DNA from: an uncultured Bacteroidales bacterium
GTDB lineage: Bacteria; Bacteroidota; Bacteroidia; Bacteroidales; Bacteroidaceae
DNA: 64,000 bases
NCBI GenBank assembly: GCA_902787555.1
Contig: CADAGO010000012.1
Span: 1-64,000, forward strand
Direction: 5' to 3'
Below are positions 27,642 through 36,493 of this stretch, one piece after another. The translations under genes were made by a program, and so were the position numbers. Below the pieces are notes generated by a model that was not told where the DNA came from, did no database searches, and saw only the letters and a list, made by a program, of their open reading frames with translations. Within the stretch, counting starts at the first letter, position 1; every line of letters begins with the position of its first letter.

Positions 27642-28595
27642 ATGGATAGAAAGATTATTGGAATCGGAGAAACCATCATGGACATCATCTTCAAGAACGG
27701 TCAGCCTACCGCTGCTGTTCCTGGCGGATCAGTCTTTAATTCTGTCATCTCATTAGGACGATTGGGACAGACAGTGACCTTCATCAGTGAGACAGGAAAC
27801 GACCGTGTGGGTCGTATCATCTTGGACTTCCTGAAGGACAATGGTGTCAACAATGAAAACGTTTGCGTTTACTATGATGGACGTACTCCGATATCATTAG
27901 CGTGGCTCAACGAAAACAACGATGCCGAATATGAGTTCTACAAGAACTATCCCAAGGCCCGCTTGGATGTCATCTGGCCTCGAGTGGAGCGTAACGACAT
28001 CGTCATTATGGGATCATACTTCGTACTGAATCCCGTGTTGCGTAGTAAGGTGTTGGAGTTCTTGAGATATGCCAAGGAACGCGAAGCCATCATCTACTAC
28101 GACTTTAATTTCCGCGATAACCACAAAGGTGAAGCCATGAAACTCTATCCTGATATTCTTGAGAACTTAGAGTTCTCAGATATTGTTCGAGGTTCCACTG
28201 AGGATATCCTGAACATGTTTGGTGACGACAATCCAGACCGAATCTATGAGAAAGAGGTGGATTTCTATTGTAAGAATATGATTTGTACGGATGGAGGCAA
28301 GAATGTTCATCTCATCTCGCCTGTCGTTCATAAGGACTACCCGGTAAAAGATATAAAGACCGTTAGCACCATTGGAGCAGGAGACAACTTCAATGCTGGT
28401 ATTATCTTCGGATTAGTAAAGGAAAACATCACCAAGGACAACATCCAGCACATGACAGAGGAACAATGGGACCGTATCATTCGCTGCGCAATTGACTTTT
28501 CATCACATGTCTGCCAAAGTCTGCACAACTCCATCTCCAAGGAGTATGCACAGAACTACCTTGCCAAGCAACAGCAACCCACATTATTTGAATAA
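27642..28595 (+). CDS. PfkB-family carbohydrate kinase
   Basis: A 317-residue ribokinase-fold sugar or nucleoside kinase. Motifs: IGIGETIMDIIF and PGGSVFNSVISLGRLG near the start, and the ATP/catalytic TIGAGDNFNAGIIFG with the base Asp at the end. Substrate unknown; fructose is the commonest call for this subgroup. Four bases separate it from the LOG gene, so they are probably co-transcribed. Confidence 0.88.
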   Translation: MDRKIIGIGETIMDIIFKNGQPTAAVPGGSVFNSVISLGRLGQTVTFISETGNDRVGRIILDFLKDNGVNNENVCVYYDGRTPISLAWLNENNDAEYEFYKNYPKARLDVIWPRVERNDIVIMGSYFVLNPVLRSKVLEFLRYAKEREAIIYYDFNFRDNHKGEAMKLYPDILENLEFSDIVRGSTEDILNMFGDDNPDRIYEKEVDFYCKNMICTDGGKNVHLISPVVHKDYPVKDIKTVSTIGAGDNFNAGIIFGLVKENITKDNIQHMTEEQWDRIIRCAIDFSSHVCQSLHNSISKEYAQNYLAKQQQPTLFE

Positions 28596-28637
28596 GCCCT
28601 TAAAAAGAATTAATTCACTTAAATAATCACCATCACC

Positions 28638-29600
28638 ATGCGAGTATTTCAGAACGTATCAGATATAGGCAACCTCCAACAGGCATTGAAGGAGGCATTC
28701 GAGGTAAAAGAAGACCGCTATCGCTATTCCGATTTAGGTAAGGACAAAACTTGTCTGCTTATCTTCTTCAACAATAGTCTTCGCACGCGTCTTAGTACTC
28801 AAAAGGCAGCTATGAACCTGGGTATGCACGTCATCGTACTCGATGTGAACCAAGGAGCATGGAAGTTGGAAACAGAACGTGGGGTTGTGATGGATGGTGA
28901 TAAAAGCGAACATCTCCTGGAAGCCATCCCTGTGATGGGTTGCTATTGCGACATCATTGGTGTGCGCAGCTTTGCTACCTTCCAGAACCGTCAGGACGAC
29001 TATGAGGAAAAGATTCTCAACCAGTTTATCAAATATAGCGGTAAACCTGTATTCTTCATGGAGAGTGCTACGGTACATCCACTCCAAAGTTTTGCAGACC
29101 TTATCACCATTGAGGAATACAAACGTAGTGAACGTCCAAAAGTTGTTCTTTCATGGGCACCACATCCCAAAGCCCTTCCGCAAGCAGTTCCTAACTCTTT
29201 TGCTCAGTGGATGAATGCCGCAGATGTGGATTTCGTTATTACCCATCCAAAAGGCTACGAACTCGATCCGCAATTTGTAGGAGAAGCTCACGTGGAGTAT
29301 GACCAAATGAAGGCTTTTAAAGGTGCCGACTTCATTTATGCCAAGAATTGGAGCTGCCCAGGTGTTACTTGTCCTGCCGACTATGGTAAAGTCCTTTCGA
29401 TGGATATGTCATGGACTGTTGACGATCAACACATGGCAGTCACCAACGATGCCTTCTTCATGCATTGTCTGCCTGTACGTCGTAACATGATTGTGACCGA
29501 TTCTGTCATCGAATCACCCAACAGCCTTGTCATCCCAGAGGCTGCCAACCGCGAGATATCAGCACAGGTAGTGCTCAAGCGAATGCTCACAAATCTATAA
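28638..29600 (+). CDS. argF': N-acylornithine carbamoyltransferase (N-succinyl/N-acetylornithine type)
   Basis: A 320-residue transcarbamylase of the Bacteroides-type arginine pathway, where carbamoyl phosphate is joined to N-succinyl- or N-acetylornithine instead of ornithine. The carbamoyl-phosphate loop is FFNNSLRTRLST and the catalytic HCLP is in FMHCLPVRRNM. The segment VNQGAWKLETERGVVMDGDK is specific to this branch. Residue 90, reported as Pro in the B. fragilis N-succinylornithine enzyme and Glu in the acetylornithine enzyme, is Ser here. No other arg gene is in the window. Confidence 0.92.
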   Translation: MRVFQNVSDIGNLQQALKEAFEVKEDRYRYSDLGKDKTCLLIFFNNSLRTRLSTQKAAMNLGMHVIVLDVNQGAWKLETERGVVMDGDKSEHLLEAIPVMGCYCDIIGVRSFATFQNRQDDYEEKILNQFIKYSGKPVFFMESATVHPLQSFADLITIEEYKRSERPKVVLSWAPHPKALPQAVPNSFAQWMNAADVDFVITHPKGYELDPQFVGEAHVEYDQMKAFKGADFIYAKNWSCPGVTCPADYGKVLSMDMSWTVDDQHMAVTNDAFFMHCLPVRRNMIVTDSVIESPNSLVIPEAANREISAQVVLKRMLTNL

Positions 29601-29624
29601 ACTCTTCACGCTAAACGCTAAACT

Positions 29625-30179
29625 ATGTTGGGCTATCTGTCACCTATCAGCCATTGGCAACAATGGATAGCAGCGGGTATGCCCGCATTGGACGACTCGA
29701 TACCTTTCAACAAACATTCCGACTTGAATCGTTGTCGCATTGATTCGCCAAACGGGCCGCTCACCCTTACCATTCCAGTTCGGAAGTTCGAACGGAAAAG
29801 TTGTCCGCTCAGCGAAGTCTGCATCAGTGAACATGGTGATTGGCGTCACAAGCATTGGCATGCTTTAGCCTCAACCTATTTCAACAGTCCCTATTTCGAG
29901 TATTATCAGGACGACTTCCGCCCCATCTATTTCGGACAGCAAGAGCGACTTGTTGAATTCAATGCCCAACTCAATACCCTTGTAGCAGAGTTACTCAACT
30001 TAGAAGCCCTAAATCACTCAACTCTTCACTCTTCACGCTCCACTTCTCTCCCCTTTGAGGGGGAGTCGGAGGGGGCTTACTATCAGGTTTTCGCCCACAA
30101 ACACGGCTTCATAGCAGATCTTAGTATCATTGATCTGCTTTTCAATATGGGACCAGAATCCCTGTTGTTGTTAAAGTGA
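29625..30179 (+). CDS. WbqC family protein with repeat-derived insertion
   Basis: A 184-residue WbqC-like protein (YLSPISHWQQW at the N-terminus, LTIPVRKFERKSCPLSEVCI, and the C-terminal FIADLSIIDLLFNMGPES). The family is linked to glycan or natural-product synthesis, but biochemical function is poorly known. Residues about 128-150 (LNHSTLHSSRSTSLPFEGES) are encoded by a low-complexity TTCACGCTCC-type stretch and a G/C palindrome (30048-30065) that occurs elsewhere in this window, so this segment is probably an in-frame insertion. Close behind argF'. Confidence 0.8.
   Translation: MLGYLSPISHWQQWIAAGMPALDDSIPFNKHSDLNRCRIDSPNGPLTLTIPVRKFERKSCPLSEVCISEHGDWRHKHWHALASTYFNSPYFEYYQDDFRPIYFGQQERLVEFNAQLNTLVAELLNLEALNHSTLHSSRSTSLPFEGESEGAYYQVFAHKHGFIADLSIIDLLFNMGPESLLLLK
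30048..30065. repeat. G/C palindromic repeat inside the WbqC gene
   Basis: CTCCCC (30048-30053) and GGGGAG (30060-30065) form a stem; the downstream GTCGGAGGGGGC tail is part of the same dispersed family. It is translated in frame. Confidence 0.7.
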
Positions 30180-30185
30180 TTGGAA

Positions 30186-30608
30186 TTAGCGTTGACGGCG
30201 CTCACCAATAATCAAGAAAACTTCGTCTTTCAAGGCATTAGGTAGTTCCACAGCCCGTAGCTGCAGACTGCGAACCCATCCTGCCACCTCGTCCTCACGC
30301 ATCGTATAGAGTACCTCACGAAATTCATCGATGGCTTCATCGGGATATTCCTCCGCCGGGATGCCACGATAGCGGTCGAGTTCTTCATCGTTGTAGTATT
30401 CAATCTCCTTGCTCACCGCTGCAAGCAGACTGTCTCGCTCACACACCTCATGCTGCCCGCAACACTCCATATCCTCCACCTGCTTGATGGAAGGCAGCTC
30501 GGTAATCTCGCCTCGCTCCAGTTTCTTCTTGAGGGCGCGATTGCGTATATAGCCCAATACAAAGGCTACAGCACCGAGGACAAAGAGGCTGATAATCAGA
30601 TACGACAT
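30186..30608 (-). CDS. Conserved membrane-anchored protein of unknown function
   Basis: A 140-residue protein with one N-terminal helix (YLIISLFVLGAVAFVLGYI) followed by a basic stretch (RNRALKKKLERG), giving N-out/C-in topology, and a soluble acidic domain. CCGQHEVCERDSLLAA and EIEYYNDEELDRYRG look conserved and cysteine-rich. I recall similar Bacteroidales proteins but no reliable function. It overlaps the aroA stop by 13 bases, so it is the last gene of the purA-aroA series. Confidence 0.75.
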   Translation of the reverse strand: MSYLIISLFVLGAVAFVLGYIRNRALKKKLERGEITELPSIKQVEDMECCGQHEVCERDSLLAAVSKEIEYYNDEELDRYRGIPAEEYPDEAIDEFREVLYTMREDEVAGWVRSLQLRAVELPNALKDEVFLIIGERRQR

Positions 30609-31834
30609 AGTGTGAATCCTAATTTGCTGAGGTCATCCCAATAGGTTGGGTACGATTTCCTGACAACATCCGGGTCTTCGATGATGATTTCTCCCAATCG
30701 CAGGGCACAGGGGGCAAATGCCATCGCCATACGATGATCATGATAGGTGGCTATTGTGAATGAGGGCTGTGGAGCCGATTGCGTTCCATCCCACGTAATC
30801 ATATCATCTGATACCTTCAGGACAAACCCCATCTTTGCCAGTTCGGTCTGTAAAGCACTAATACGGTCAGTCTCTTTAATACGCAGGGTGCGAAGTCCAG
30901 TGAACCGAAAAGGAACAGCAATCATGCAACATGTAACCACAAGGGTTTGGGCAAGGTCTGGGCAATCTTCAAAATCATAGGCAAACAGCTCATGGGATGC
31001 TTGTCGCTCACTAAGCTGTTGAAAGATTGCGTGACACACCCTATCGCCTTGTAGCGAATCGGCACAAAGGGTGCGAACCTGACTGACTGACCACTCTCCT
31101 CCGGATATTGCAGCAATCTCATACCAATACGACGCTGATGTCCAGTCCGACTCAATGAGGGGAATATCTGTTATCAAGTGGTTGTAGCCGTGCTGGATGC
31201 AAATAGTCCGCTCGTCTGTCCACGCCACTTGCGCTCCAAATTGGCGCATAAGTTGCATCGTTATATATAAATAAGGTGTTGACACCAACTGACCTTGCAG
31301 ATGAAGGATGAGACCTTCTCGCATTTTAGGGGCAATCATCAGTAGGGCAGAGATAAACTGAGAACTGACACCTCCATCAAGAGTAACCACTCCCCCCTCC
31401 ATCTTTGAATTGCCAATGATGCGAAGCGGAGGATAGCCCTCCTTTCCCAGATAGTCGATATGTGCACCTAATTGGCGCAATGCATCAACAAGAATACCGA
31501 TAGGACGTTGCTGCAGTCGCTCCGTACCAGTAATGGTAAAGCACCCGTCTTGTGCCGCAAGGAAGGCCGTAGCAAAACGCATAGCTGTTCCTGCTGCACC
31601 CACATCTAATACTTCATCAGCCTTTGTATCTATACCTGAGAGTACAGACTGGAGCAATTGCACCATCACTCGAATGTCGTCGCACAAAGTGTTAACGGGT
31701 TGTCGTAATACTTGCTGTGGAGCAATTCCATTGAGTGCAGACAAAACAAGTACACGATTGGCTATGCTCTTTGAGGGAGGTAGTTCAATCGTACATGGGC
31801 ATAACGTACGTGGTGCTATGACGCGCTGTTTCAT
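30596..31834 (-). CDS. aroA: 3-phosphoshikimate 1-carboxyvinyltransferase
   Basis: A 412-residue EPSP synthase joining shikimate-3-phosphate and PEP in the aromatic amino-acid pathway. Visible: LPPSKSIANRVLVL, the S3P-binding SSQFISALLM and DWTSASYWYE, RIKETDRISAL and the PEP-binding DHRMAMAFAP. Slightly shorter than the ~430-residue norm. Its ATG shares one base with the purA stop (TGATG), indicating translational coupling. Confidence 0.94.
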   Translation of the reverse strand: MKQRVIAPRTLCPCTIELPPSKSIANRVLVLSALNGIAPQQVLRQPVNTLCDDIRVMVQLLQSVLSGIDTKADEVLDVGAAGTAMRFATAFLAAQDGCFTITGTERLQQRPIGILVDALRQLGAHIDYLGKEGYPPLRIIGNSKMEGGVVTLDGGVSSQFISALLMIAPKMREGLILHLQGQLVSTPYLYITMQLMRQFGAQVAWTDERTICIQHGYNHLITDIPLIESDWTSASYWYEIAAISGGEWSVSQVRTLCADSLQGDRVCHAIFQQLSERQASHELFAYDFEDCPDLAQTLVVTCCMIAVPFRFTGLRTLRIKETDRISALQTELAKMGFVLKVSDDMITWDGTQSAPQPSFTIATYHDHRMAMAFAPCALRLGEIIIEDPDVVRKSYPTYWDDLSKLGFTLCRI

Positions 31835-33099
31835 CAGCCTCTTTCTATGGTCTGTTCGCGGTCAGGACCTACTGAGATAATAGCAATCGGAGTTTCTAAT
31901 TGCTGCTCGAGGAACTCAATATAGTCCTTGAAGGCCTGTGGGAATTCGGCTTCTGTCGTACACTTACTCAGGTCTTGTTTCCATCCAGGCATCTCTACAT
32001 AAACAGGCTCTATGTCTTGGCTGATGTCGTATGGGAAGAAATCAATGATGTGTCCCCGCTGGTTATACGCCACACAAGCCTTGATAGTTTCGAAACCATC
32101 AAGTACATCGCTCTTCATCATGATGAGTTTGGTAACTCCATTCACCATGATAGCATACTTAAGTGCTACTAAATCAATCCAACCACAACGACGCTCACGA
32201 CCTGTCACTGCACCATATTCATGACCGATAGCACGAATCTGATTGCCCGTCTCATCGAAGAGTTCTGTAGGGAAAGGACCTGCTCCCACACGTGTACAAT
32301 AGGCCTTGATGATACCATACACTTCACCTATCTTGTTCGGGCCTAATCCTAATCCAGTGCAGGCTCCTGCGCAGATGGTGTTGCTAGAAGTGACAAACGG
32401 ATACGAGCCGAAGTCCACATCAAGCATCGTGCCTTGCGCCCCTTCACAAAGTATTGACTTACCTTCCTTCAGCAGACGATTCACTTCATGCTCGCTGTCC
32501 ACAAGTTCAAACTGACGCATATAGTCAATACCCTCCATCCAGTGCTTCTCGATGTCGGTAATATCGTAGTCAGTATAGTTAAGGGAGCGCAGCATCTCCT
32601 CGTGGCGAGCTTTATGTGCGGCATACTTCTCTTGGAAATTATCGAGGATATCACCCACACGCAGACCGTTGCGGCTGATTTTATCTGTATAAGTTGGGCC
32701 GATTCCCTTACCTGTTGTACCTACCTTGTTCTTACCTTTGGCTGCCTCATAAGCAGCATCGAGCAGACGATGAGTCGGCATGATGAGGTGTGCCTTCTTA
32801 GAAATGTGGAGGCGGCTGCGCAGTTCGTGTCCCGACTTCTCCAACTCTTTTGCCTCGTCCATAAAGAGGTCTGGAGCCAATACCACACCGTTACCAATGA
32901 TATTTACCTTGTCGCCTTGGAAAATACCAGACGGGATGGAGCGAAGCACATACTTCTGTCCCTCAAACTCAAGGGTATGTCCAGCATTCGGACCTCCCTG
33001 GAATCGAGCCACCACATCGTATTTAGGAGTTAATACATCTACTACTTTTCCTTTTCCTTCGTCTCCCCATTGGAGACCTAATAGAACATCTACTTTCAT
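31834..33099 (-). CDS. purA: Adenylosuccinate synthase
   Basis: A 421-residue GTP-dependent enzyme converting IMP and aspartate to adenylosuccinate on the way to AMP. Motifs: LGLQWGDEGKGKVVD with the catalytic Asp, GPNAGHTLEFEG with His, GTTGKGIGPTYTDKISRNG, EGAQGTMLDVDFGSYPFVT and the C-terminal TGRERRCGWIDL. It sits between the Fur-like regulator and aroA, 15 bases after the former. Confidence 0.97.
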   Translation of the reverse strand: MKVDVLLGLQWGDEGKGKVVDVLTPKYDVVARFQGGPNAGHTLEFEGQKYVLRSIPSGIFQGDKVNIIGNGVVLAPDLFMDEAKELEKSGHELRSRLHISKKAHLIMPTHRLLDAAYEAAKGKNKVGTTGKGIGPTYTDKISRNGLRVGDILDNFQEKYAAHKARHEEMLRSLNYTDYDITDIEKHWMEGIDYMRQFELVDSEHEVNRLLKEGKSILCEGAQGTMLDVDFGSYPFVTSSNTICAGACTGLGLGPNKIGEVYGIIKAYCTRVGAGPFPTELFDETGNQIRAIGHEYGAVTGRERRCGWIDLVALKYAIMVNGVTKLIMMKSDVLDGFETIKACVAYNQRGHIIDFFPYDISQDIEPVYVEMPGWKQDLSKCTTEAEFPQAFKDYIEFLEQQLETPIAIISVGPDREQTIERG

Positions 33100-33114
33100 T
33101 GTTTCTTATTTTTT

Positions 33115-33726
33115 TTATTCAGTTATCTTCTTGATTGACTTATCTTGCTGCTGCTTGGGGTCTGCAATCCTCTTCAGTTCTGCCTTTCTTTGTTCCGCTT
33201 TCCTCTTCTGCTCAGTTTCTTTCTTGTATGCGAGCAACAACTTCTTTTCTTCCAACTTAACCTGCTTACGTTTCTCACGGGCTATCCTCGCCTGACACTT
33301 TGAACAGATACCATAAATCATCACTGCGCAATTGGTCATCTTGAATTTTTTGTATTTCTTTTCCTCAAAGAATCGCATGATGCTTGCATCTTTGAACTCG
33401 AACATCTGCTGACAGTTCGTGCAGCATAAGTTGTGGTGCGTTAGCGTCATGACACAAACCTCAAATTCCTGTCCTTTCGAACCCATCGTACGTTTGACGA
33501 TGATGCCTGCTTGGAAAAACAGTTCCAAATTATTGTAGACTGTCGCCCGAGACACTGGATACACAGTATCGAGGTATTCCTTAATGATATCGACAGTGAA
33601 GGGTCCAGGCACAGCAAAAATTGCCTCCAACACAGCCTTACGCTCAGGTGTGTTTCGAAGACTTCTCAGTTTGATGTACTCTTGCAGTATCCGTCGTGCT
33701 TCATTCTGCTGTTTACTATCTGCCAT
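33115..33726 (-). CDS. Fur-family transcriptional regulator with charged C-terminal tail
   Basis: A 203-residue metal-responsive repressor. The winged helix covers about residues 1-95 (LRNTPERKAVLEAIFAVPG, VSRATVYNNLELFFQAG), and the dimerisation domain has a THHNLCC start plus two CxxC pairs (CTNC, CSKC) for structural zinc. Fur proteins are normally about 140-160 residues; here about 45 Lys/Glu/Gln-rich residues follow (KRKQVKLEEKKLLLAYKKE...), probably a helical tail. The metal is not predictable. It overlaps the upstream AlkD-like gene by 11 bases. Confidence 0.88.
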   Translation of the reverse strand: MADSKQQNEARRILQEYIKLRSLRNTPERKAVLEAIFAVPGPFTVDIIKEYLDTVYPVSRATVYNNLELFFQAGIIVKRTMGSKGQEFEVCVMTLTHHNLCCTNCQQMFEFKDASIMRFFEEKKYKKFKMTNCAVMIYGICSKCQARIAREKRKQVKLEEKKLLLAYKKETEQKRKAEQRKAELKRIADPKQQQDKSIKKITE

Positions 33727-34303
33727 ACTTCTCGTCCAACAATGCTACCAAATTGTTTGCCAATCGTCTGACCTGCATGTGCGGGCTGTCAGCTACTGAG
33801 AGTGCCTGATCGTACAACTCATCAATCGACCGTTCCTGCAACTCATGCCTGCGCACTATGTGATAAATGGTACAGAATCCACATACCTGTCTCATCTCGT
33901 CGTCTGATGCTATTTCGCGAAACGCCATCTCTGCGGCGTAAGGAAGATACTGGAAGAGATAGAGACTGGCTATCTGTGCCATCTCAGCTGTGTGGATGTT
34001 TTCTATCCATATTTCTGCCAACTCCTCGTCGAAAGTCTCTACCGGCTGAACCATTGCCGCCAATATCTTGCACTCTCTCACAGACTCTTTCCACAGTGCT
34101 TGTGCCAAATCATGGTTCTTTCCATACTCAGCTGCCAATGCTTGAAGTCTTGGCAACTCCACTCCCCAGTTCACGCGGTAGTCAGCTGTTTGTCGCATAG
34201 CAGCCGATGCTACCCCATTCATGTTGGCGTGCAGATCCTCCTTAATTGTTGACAAGAGGGAGTGTACGGTAGTCTTTGCTGTATCTGAGCATCTGGTGGG
34301 CAT
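33716..34303 (-). CDS. AlkD-like DNA alkylation repair protein (HEAT-repeat)
   Basis: A 195-residue all-helical protein resembling the AlkD/AlkC HEAT-repeat glycosylases, which remove alkylated bases: NMNGVASAAMRQTADYRVNWGVELPRLQALAAEY followed by LAQALWKESVRECKILAAMVQP. The short length and low similarity leave activity uncertain. The ATG at 34303 overlaps the end of the DPP III gene by 62 bases; a TTG nearer the DPP III stop is possible. It is translationally linked to the Fur-like gene. Confidence 0.65.
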   Translation of the reverse strand: MPTRCSDTAKTTVHSLLSTIKEDLHANMNGVASAAMRQTADYRVNWGVELPRLQALAAEYGKNHDLAQALWKESVRECKILAAMVQPVETFDEELAEIWIENIHTAEMAQIASLYLFQYLPYAAEMAFREIASDDEMRQVCGFCTIYHIVRRHELQERSIDELYDQALSVADSPHMQVRRLANNLVALLDEKYGR

Positions 34304-36275
34304 ACGTCTCTGTATAGTCTACTGTCACATCAATGATATTTCCATCTTTATCTTTCACTAACGTATACACAGGATTAATGAATCCTTTGTAGGGCGCCAA
34401 GTCGAGCTTGTTGTAACGGCTCAGCACTTCCTTGTGCAACGCAGGGTCTATCTTCACTCCATATTGCTCAACCAATGCTTTCGCTCCCTCATAGTCGCCT
34501 GTACTCTTAATGCGCTGTATCTCAGCCAGCAACTGCCCGAAGAGTGTGCGCAACTTCTCGTAGTCGTTTATCTTGACATACGTCTTGCCATCTTTCTTCA
34601 CCAACTCTACCACCTTATCAGCCTCACCCTTCTCTAAGCACCAATGAGCAATAAGCGAACGGTTGCGCATGTGGGCTTCTTCCACATCCTTGCCCAGCTG
34701 AATACGTACCAGCTGAGTCATCAATCCATTCATCATATAGGTGTAGTACTCCGACTTATATGCATCGAGATTGGGAGTCAGACCCAAGTCTACCAGTTTC
34801 TGGTCAGCCAAGTAATAAAGGGCAAAGAGGTCGGCACGTGCTTCCTCAATGGTTGAACCGTATGCCTTCAGGCTATCACCATCGACACCAGGAAGCAACT
34901 TACCCGAACCGTGTCCGAGACATTCGTGAAGGTCGGTATGCAGGTCATCAGTCACGTCACCATATTGACCAATCAAGTCAACTTCTTCTTGTGAATAGCA
35001 GAACTCCTGACGCAAACCGCTTCCTGCAGCCTTGTTGTAGGCATGCGTAAAGTTGCCAATCGTTACCGACTTACTTCCGTGCTCCTTACGCACCCAGTCA
35101 GAATTTGGCAAGTTGATGCCGATAGCAGTCGAAGGATAGAGGTCACCACCAATGATAGCAGCAGTAATGACCTTCGCAGAGATGCCTTTAACCTTTTCCT
35201 TCTTAAACTGGGCATCGACAGGAGAATGGTCTTCAAACCATTGTGCATTCTGGCTGAGGCACTCCGTACGCTTGGTCGCCTCCAAATCCTTGAAGTTGAC
35301 AATCGACTCCCACGAACATTTCAGTCCCAATGGGTCGCCATAGCACTCGATGAATCCATTCACAAAATCCACCAGCGGCTCTGTGTTTGTAAGCCACAAA
35401 ACGCTATAATCATCAAATGCCTTCAAATCGCCTGTATTGTAGTACTCAATCAGTTTGTCAATCGTTTGCTGCTGCTGCTCGTCCTCTGCATAGGGACGTG
35501 CCTGCTGCAGACATTCGACAATCTTGGTAATTGCCGCACCATAAAGCGAGTTGGTCGTCCAGCGTTTCTCCACAATCTTTCCATCAGCACCCTTCACCAG
35601 ACGGCTATTCATTCCGAACATCACAGGATGCTCGGGGTCGGGCCAGTTGGCTTTCATGTTCTCATAAAACTTCTCTGCTTCTTCCTGCGTCACACCCTCA
35701 TAGTAGTTGCTGGCAGATGTCTGGAGCAGATCCACACCTTGAGCCAGATTCACACGTTTGCGCATCACAGAGAAATCAAACATCACCTTGCATATTTCAT
35801 CCATATCGATGGCAGCAGCCAACTCCGGAGTAGCACATTTCTCCCATTGCTGGCGGAACCACTGCTCACCAAATCCTGGTTCAAACTTATCCGAGGCATA
35901 GTGATGATGAATACCGTTCGAGAACCACACACGTTTCAGATACACCTCCATTGCCTTGAAATCCTCGCTCTCACGATCCACATCTTCCGACTGATAGATC
36001 GTTTCAAGTATTTCACGGATACGCAGGTTATACTTGCCGTTCTGGTCGTACAAGATGTCGCGACCATACATCGCAGCCTCGCTCAAGTAATAAATGAGCA
36101 ACTTCTGGTTCAAACTCAGGTTCTCAAAACCCTCTACCTTGTAACGCAACATCTGCAAATCCGCAAAACGTTCGTTAGCATACTCGAAGTTATCTTCCAC
36201 AGCTTCGTTCTTAGGCGACGTACAAGCTGTAAGCATCAACGTTGAAATAGCCACAATTTTAGTAATTCCTTTCAT
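34242..36275 (-). CDS. Dipeptidyl peptidase III (M49), lipoprotein
   Basis: A 677-residue zinc peptidase removing dipeptides from the N-termini of peptides. The M49 zinc motif HECLGH is followed by the second ligand Glu in EEARADLFALYYLADQ. The N-terminus MKGITKIVAISTLMLTAC has a lipobox (LTAC), so it is a lipoprotein, probably periplasmic or at the outer membrane. ATG 36290 would add five residues and is an alternative. First gene of the series leading to AlkD-like, Fur-like, purA and aroA; promoter box at 36318-36325. Confidence 0.92.
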   Translation of the reverse strand: MKGITKIVAISTLMLTACTSPKNEAVEDNFEYANERFADLQMLRYKVEGFENLSLNQKLLIYYLSEAAMYGRDILYDQNGKYNLRIREILETIYQSEDVDRESEDFKAMEVYLKRVWFSNGIHHHYASDKFEPGFGEQWFRQQWEKCATPELAAAIDMDEICKVMFDFSVMRKRVNLAQGVDLLQTSASNYYEGVTQEEAEKFYENMKANWPDPEHPVMFGMNSRLVKGADGKIVEKRWTTNSLYGAAITKIVECLQQARPYAEDEQQQQTIDKLIEYYNTGDLKAFDDYSVLWLTNTEPLVDFVNGFIECYGDPLGLKCSWESIVNFKDLEATKRTECLSQNAQWFEDHSPVDAQFKKEKVKGISAKVITAAIIGGDLYPSTAIGINLPNSDWVRKEHGSKSVTIGNFTHAYNKAAGSGLRQEFCYSQEEVDLIGQYGDVTDDLHTDLHECLGHGSGKLLPGVDGDSLKAYGSTIEEARADLFALYYLADQKLVDLGLTPNLDAYKSEYYTYMMNGLMTQLVRIQLGKDVEEAHMRNRSLIAHWCLEKGEADKVVELVKKDGKTYVKINDYEKLRTLFGQLLAEIQRIKSTGDYEGAKALVEQYGVKIDPALHKEVLSRYNKLDLAPYKGFINPVYTLVKDKDGNIIDVTVDYTETYAHQMLRYSKDYRTLPLVNN

Positions 36276-36317
36276 ATAGTTAACCTTCATTTTATCCCTG
36301 TATTTCCTTTGCGTCTG

Positions 36318-36325
36318 CAAAAATA
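36318..36325 (-). promoter_or_regulatory. DPP III promoter, -7 box
   Basis: TATTTTTG followed by CAGA on the minus strand fits TAnnTTTG, about 30-45 bases before the start codon. Confidence 0.6.
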
Positions 36326-36493
36326 ACACAAATAAAGCGAAGCACCAAATTTATTAGGGAGAATCGAACACATCGCCCTGTACTTTCTCAAATCTTACGT
36401 ATCTTTGATACGTCAGCCTTGCAAAATAACGGAAGTCATAAGAGGTAAGAGAAGCCCGCTGCCCTACGGACATCTCCCCCTCTATGGGGAGAG

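Noticed and set aside
30186-30608. Phospholipase annotation for the membrane-anchored protein
   Set aside because: I recall similar Bacteroidales proteins being labelled this way, but no lipase motif (for example GxSxG or HKD) is present.
35043-36245. 400-codon plus-strand frame opposite DPP III
   Set aside because: It is entirely antisense to a clear M49 peptidase and reads as a His/Leu/Ser-rich shadow frame.
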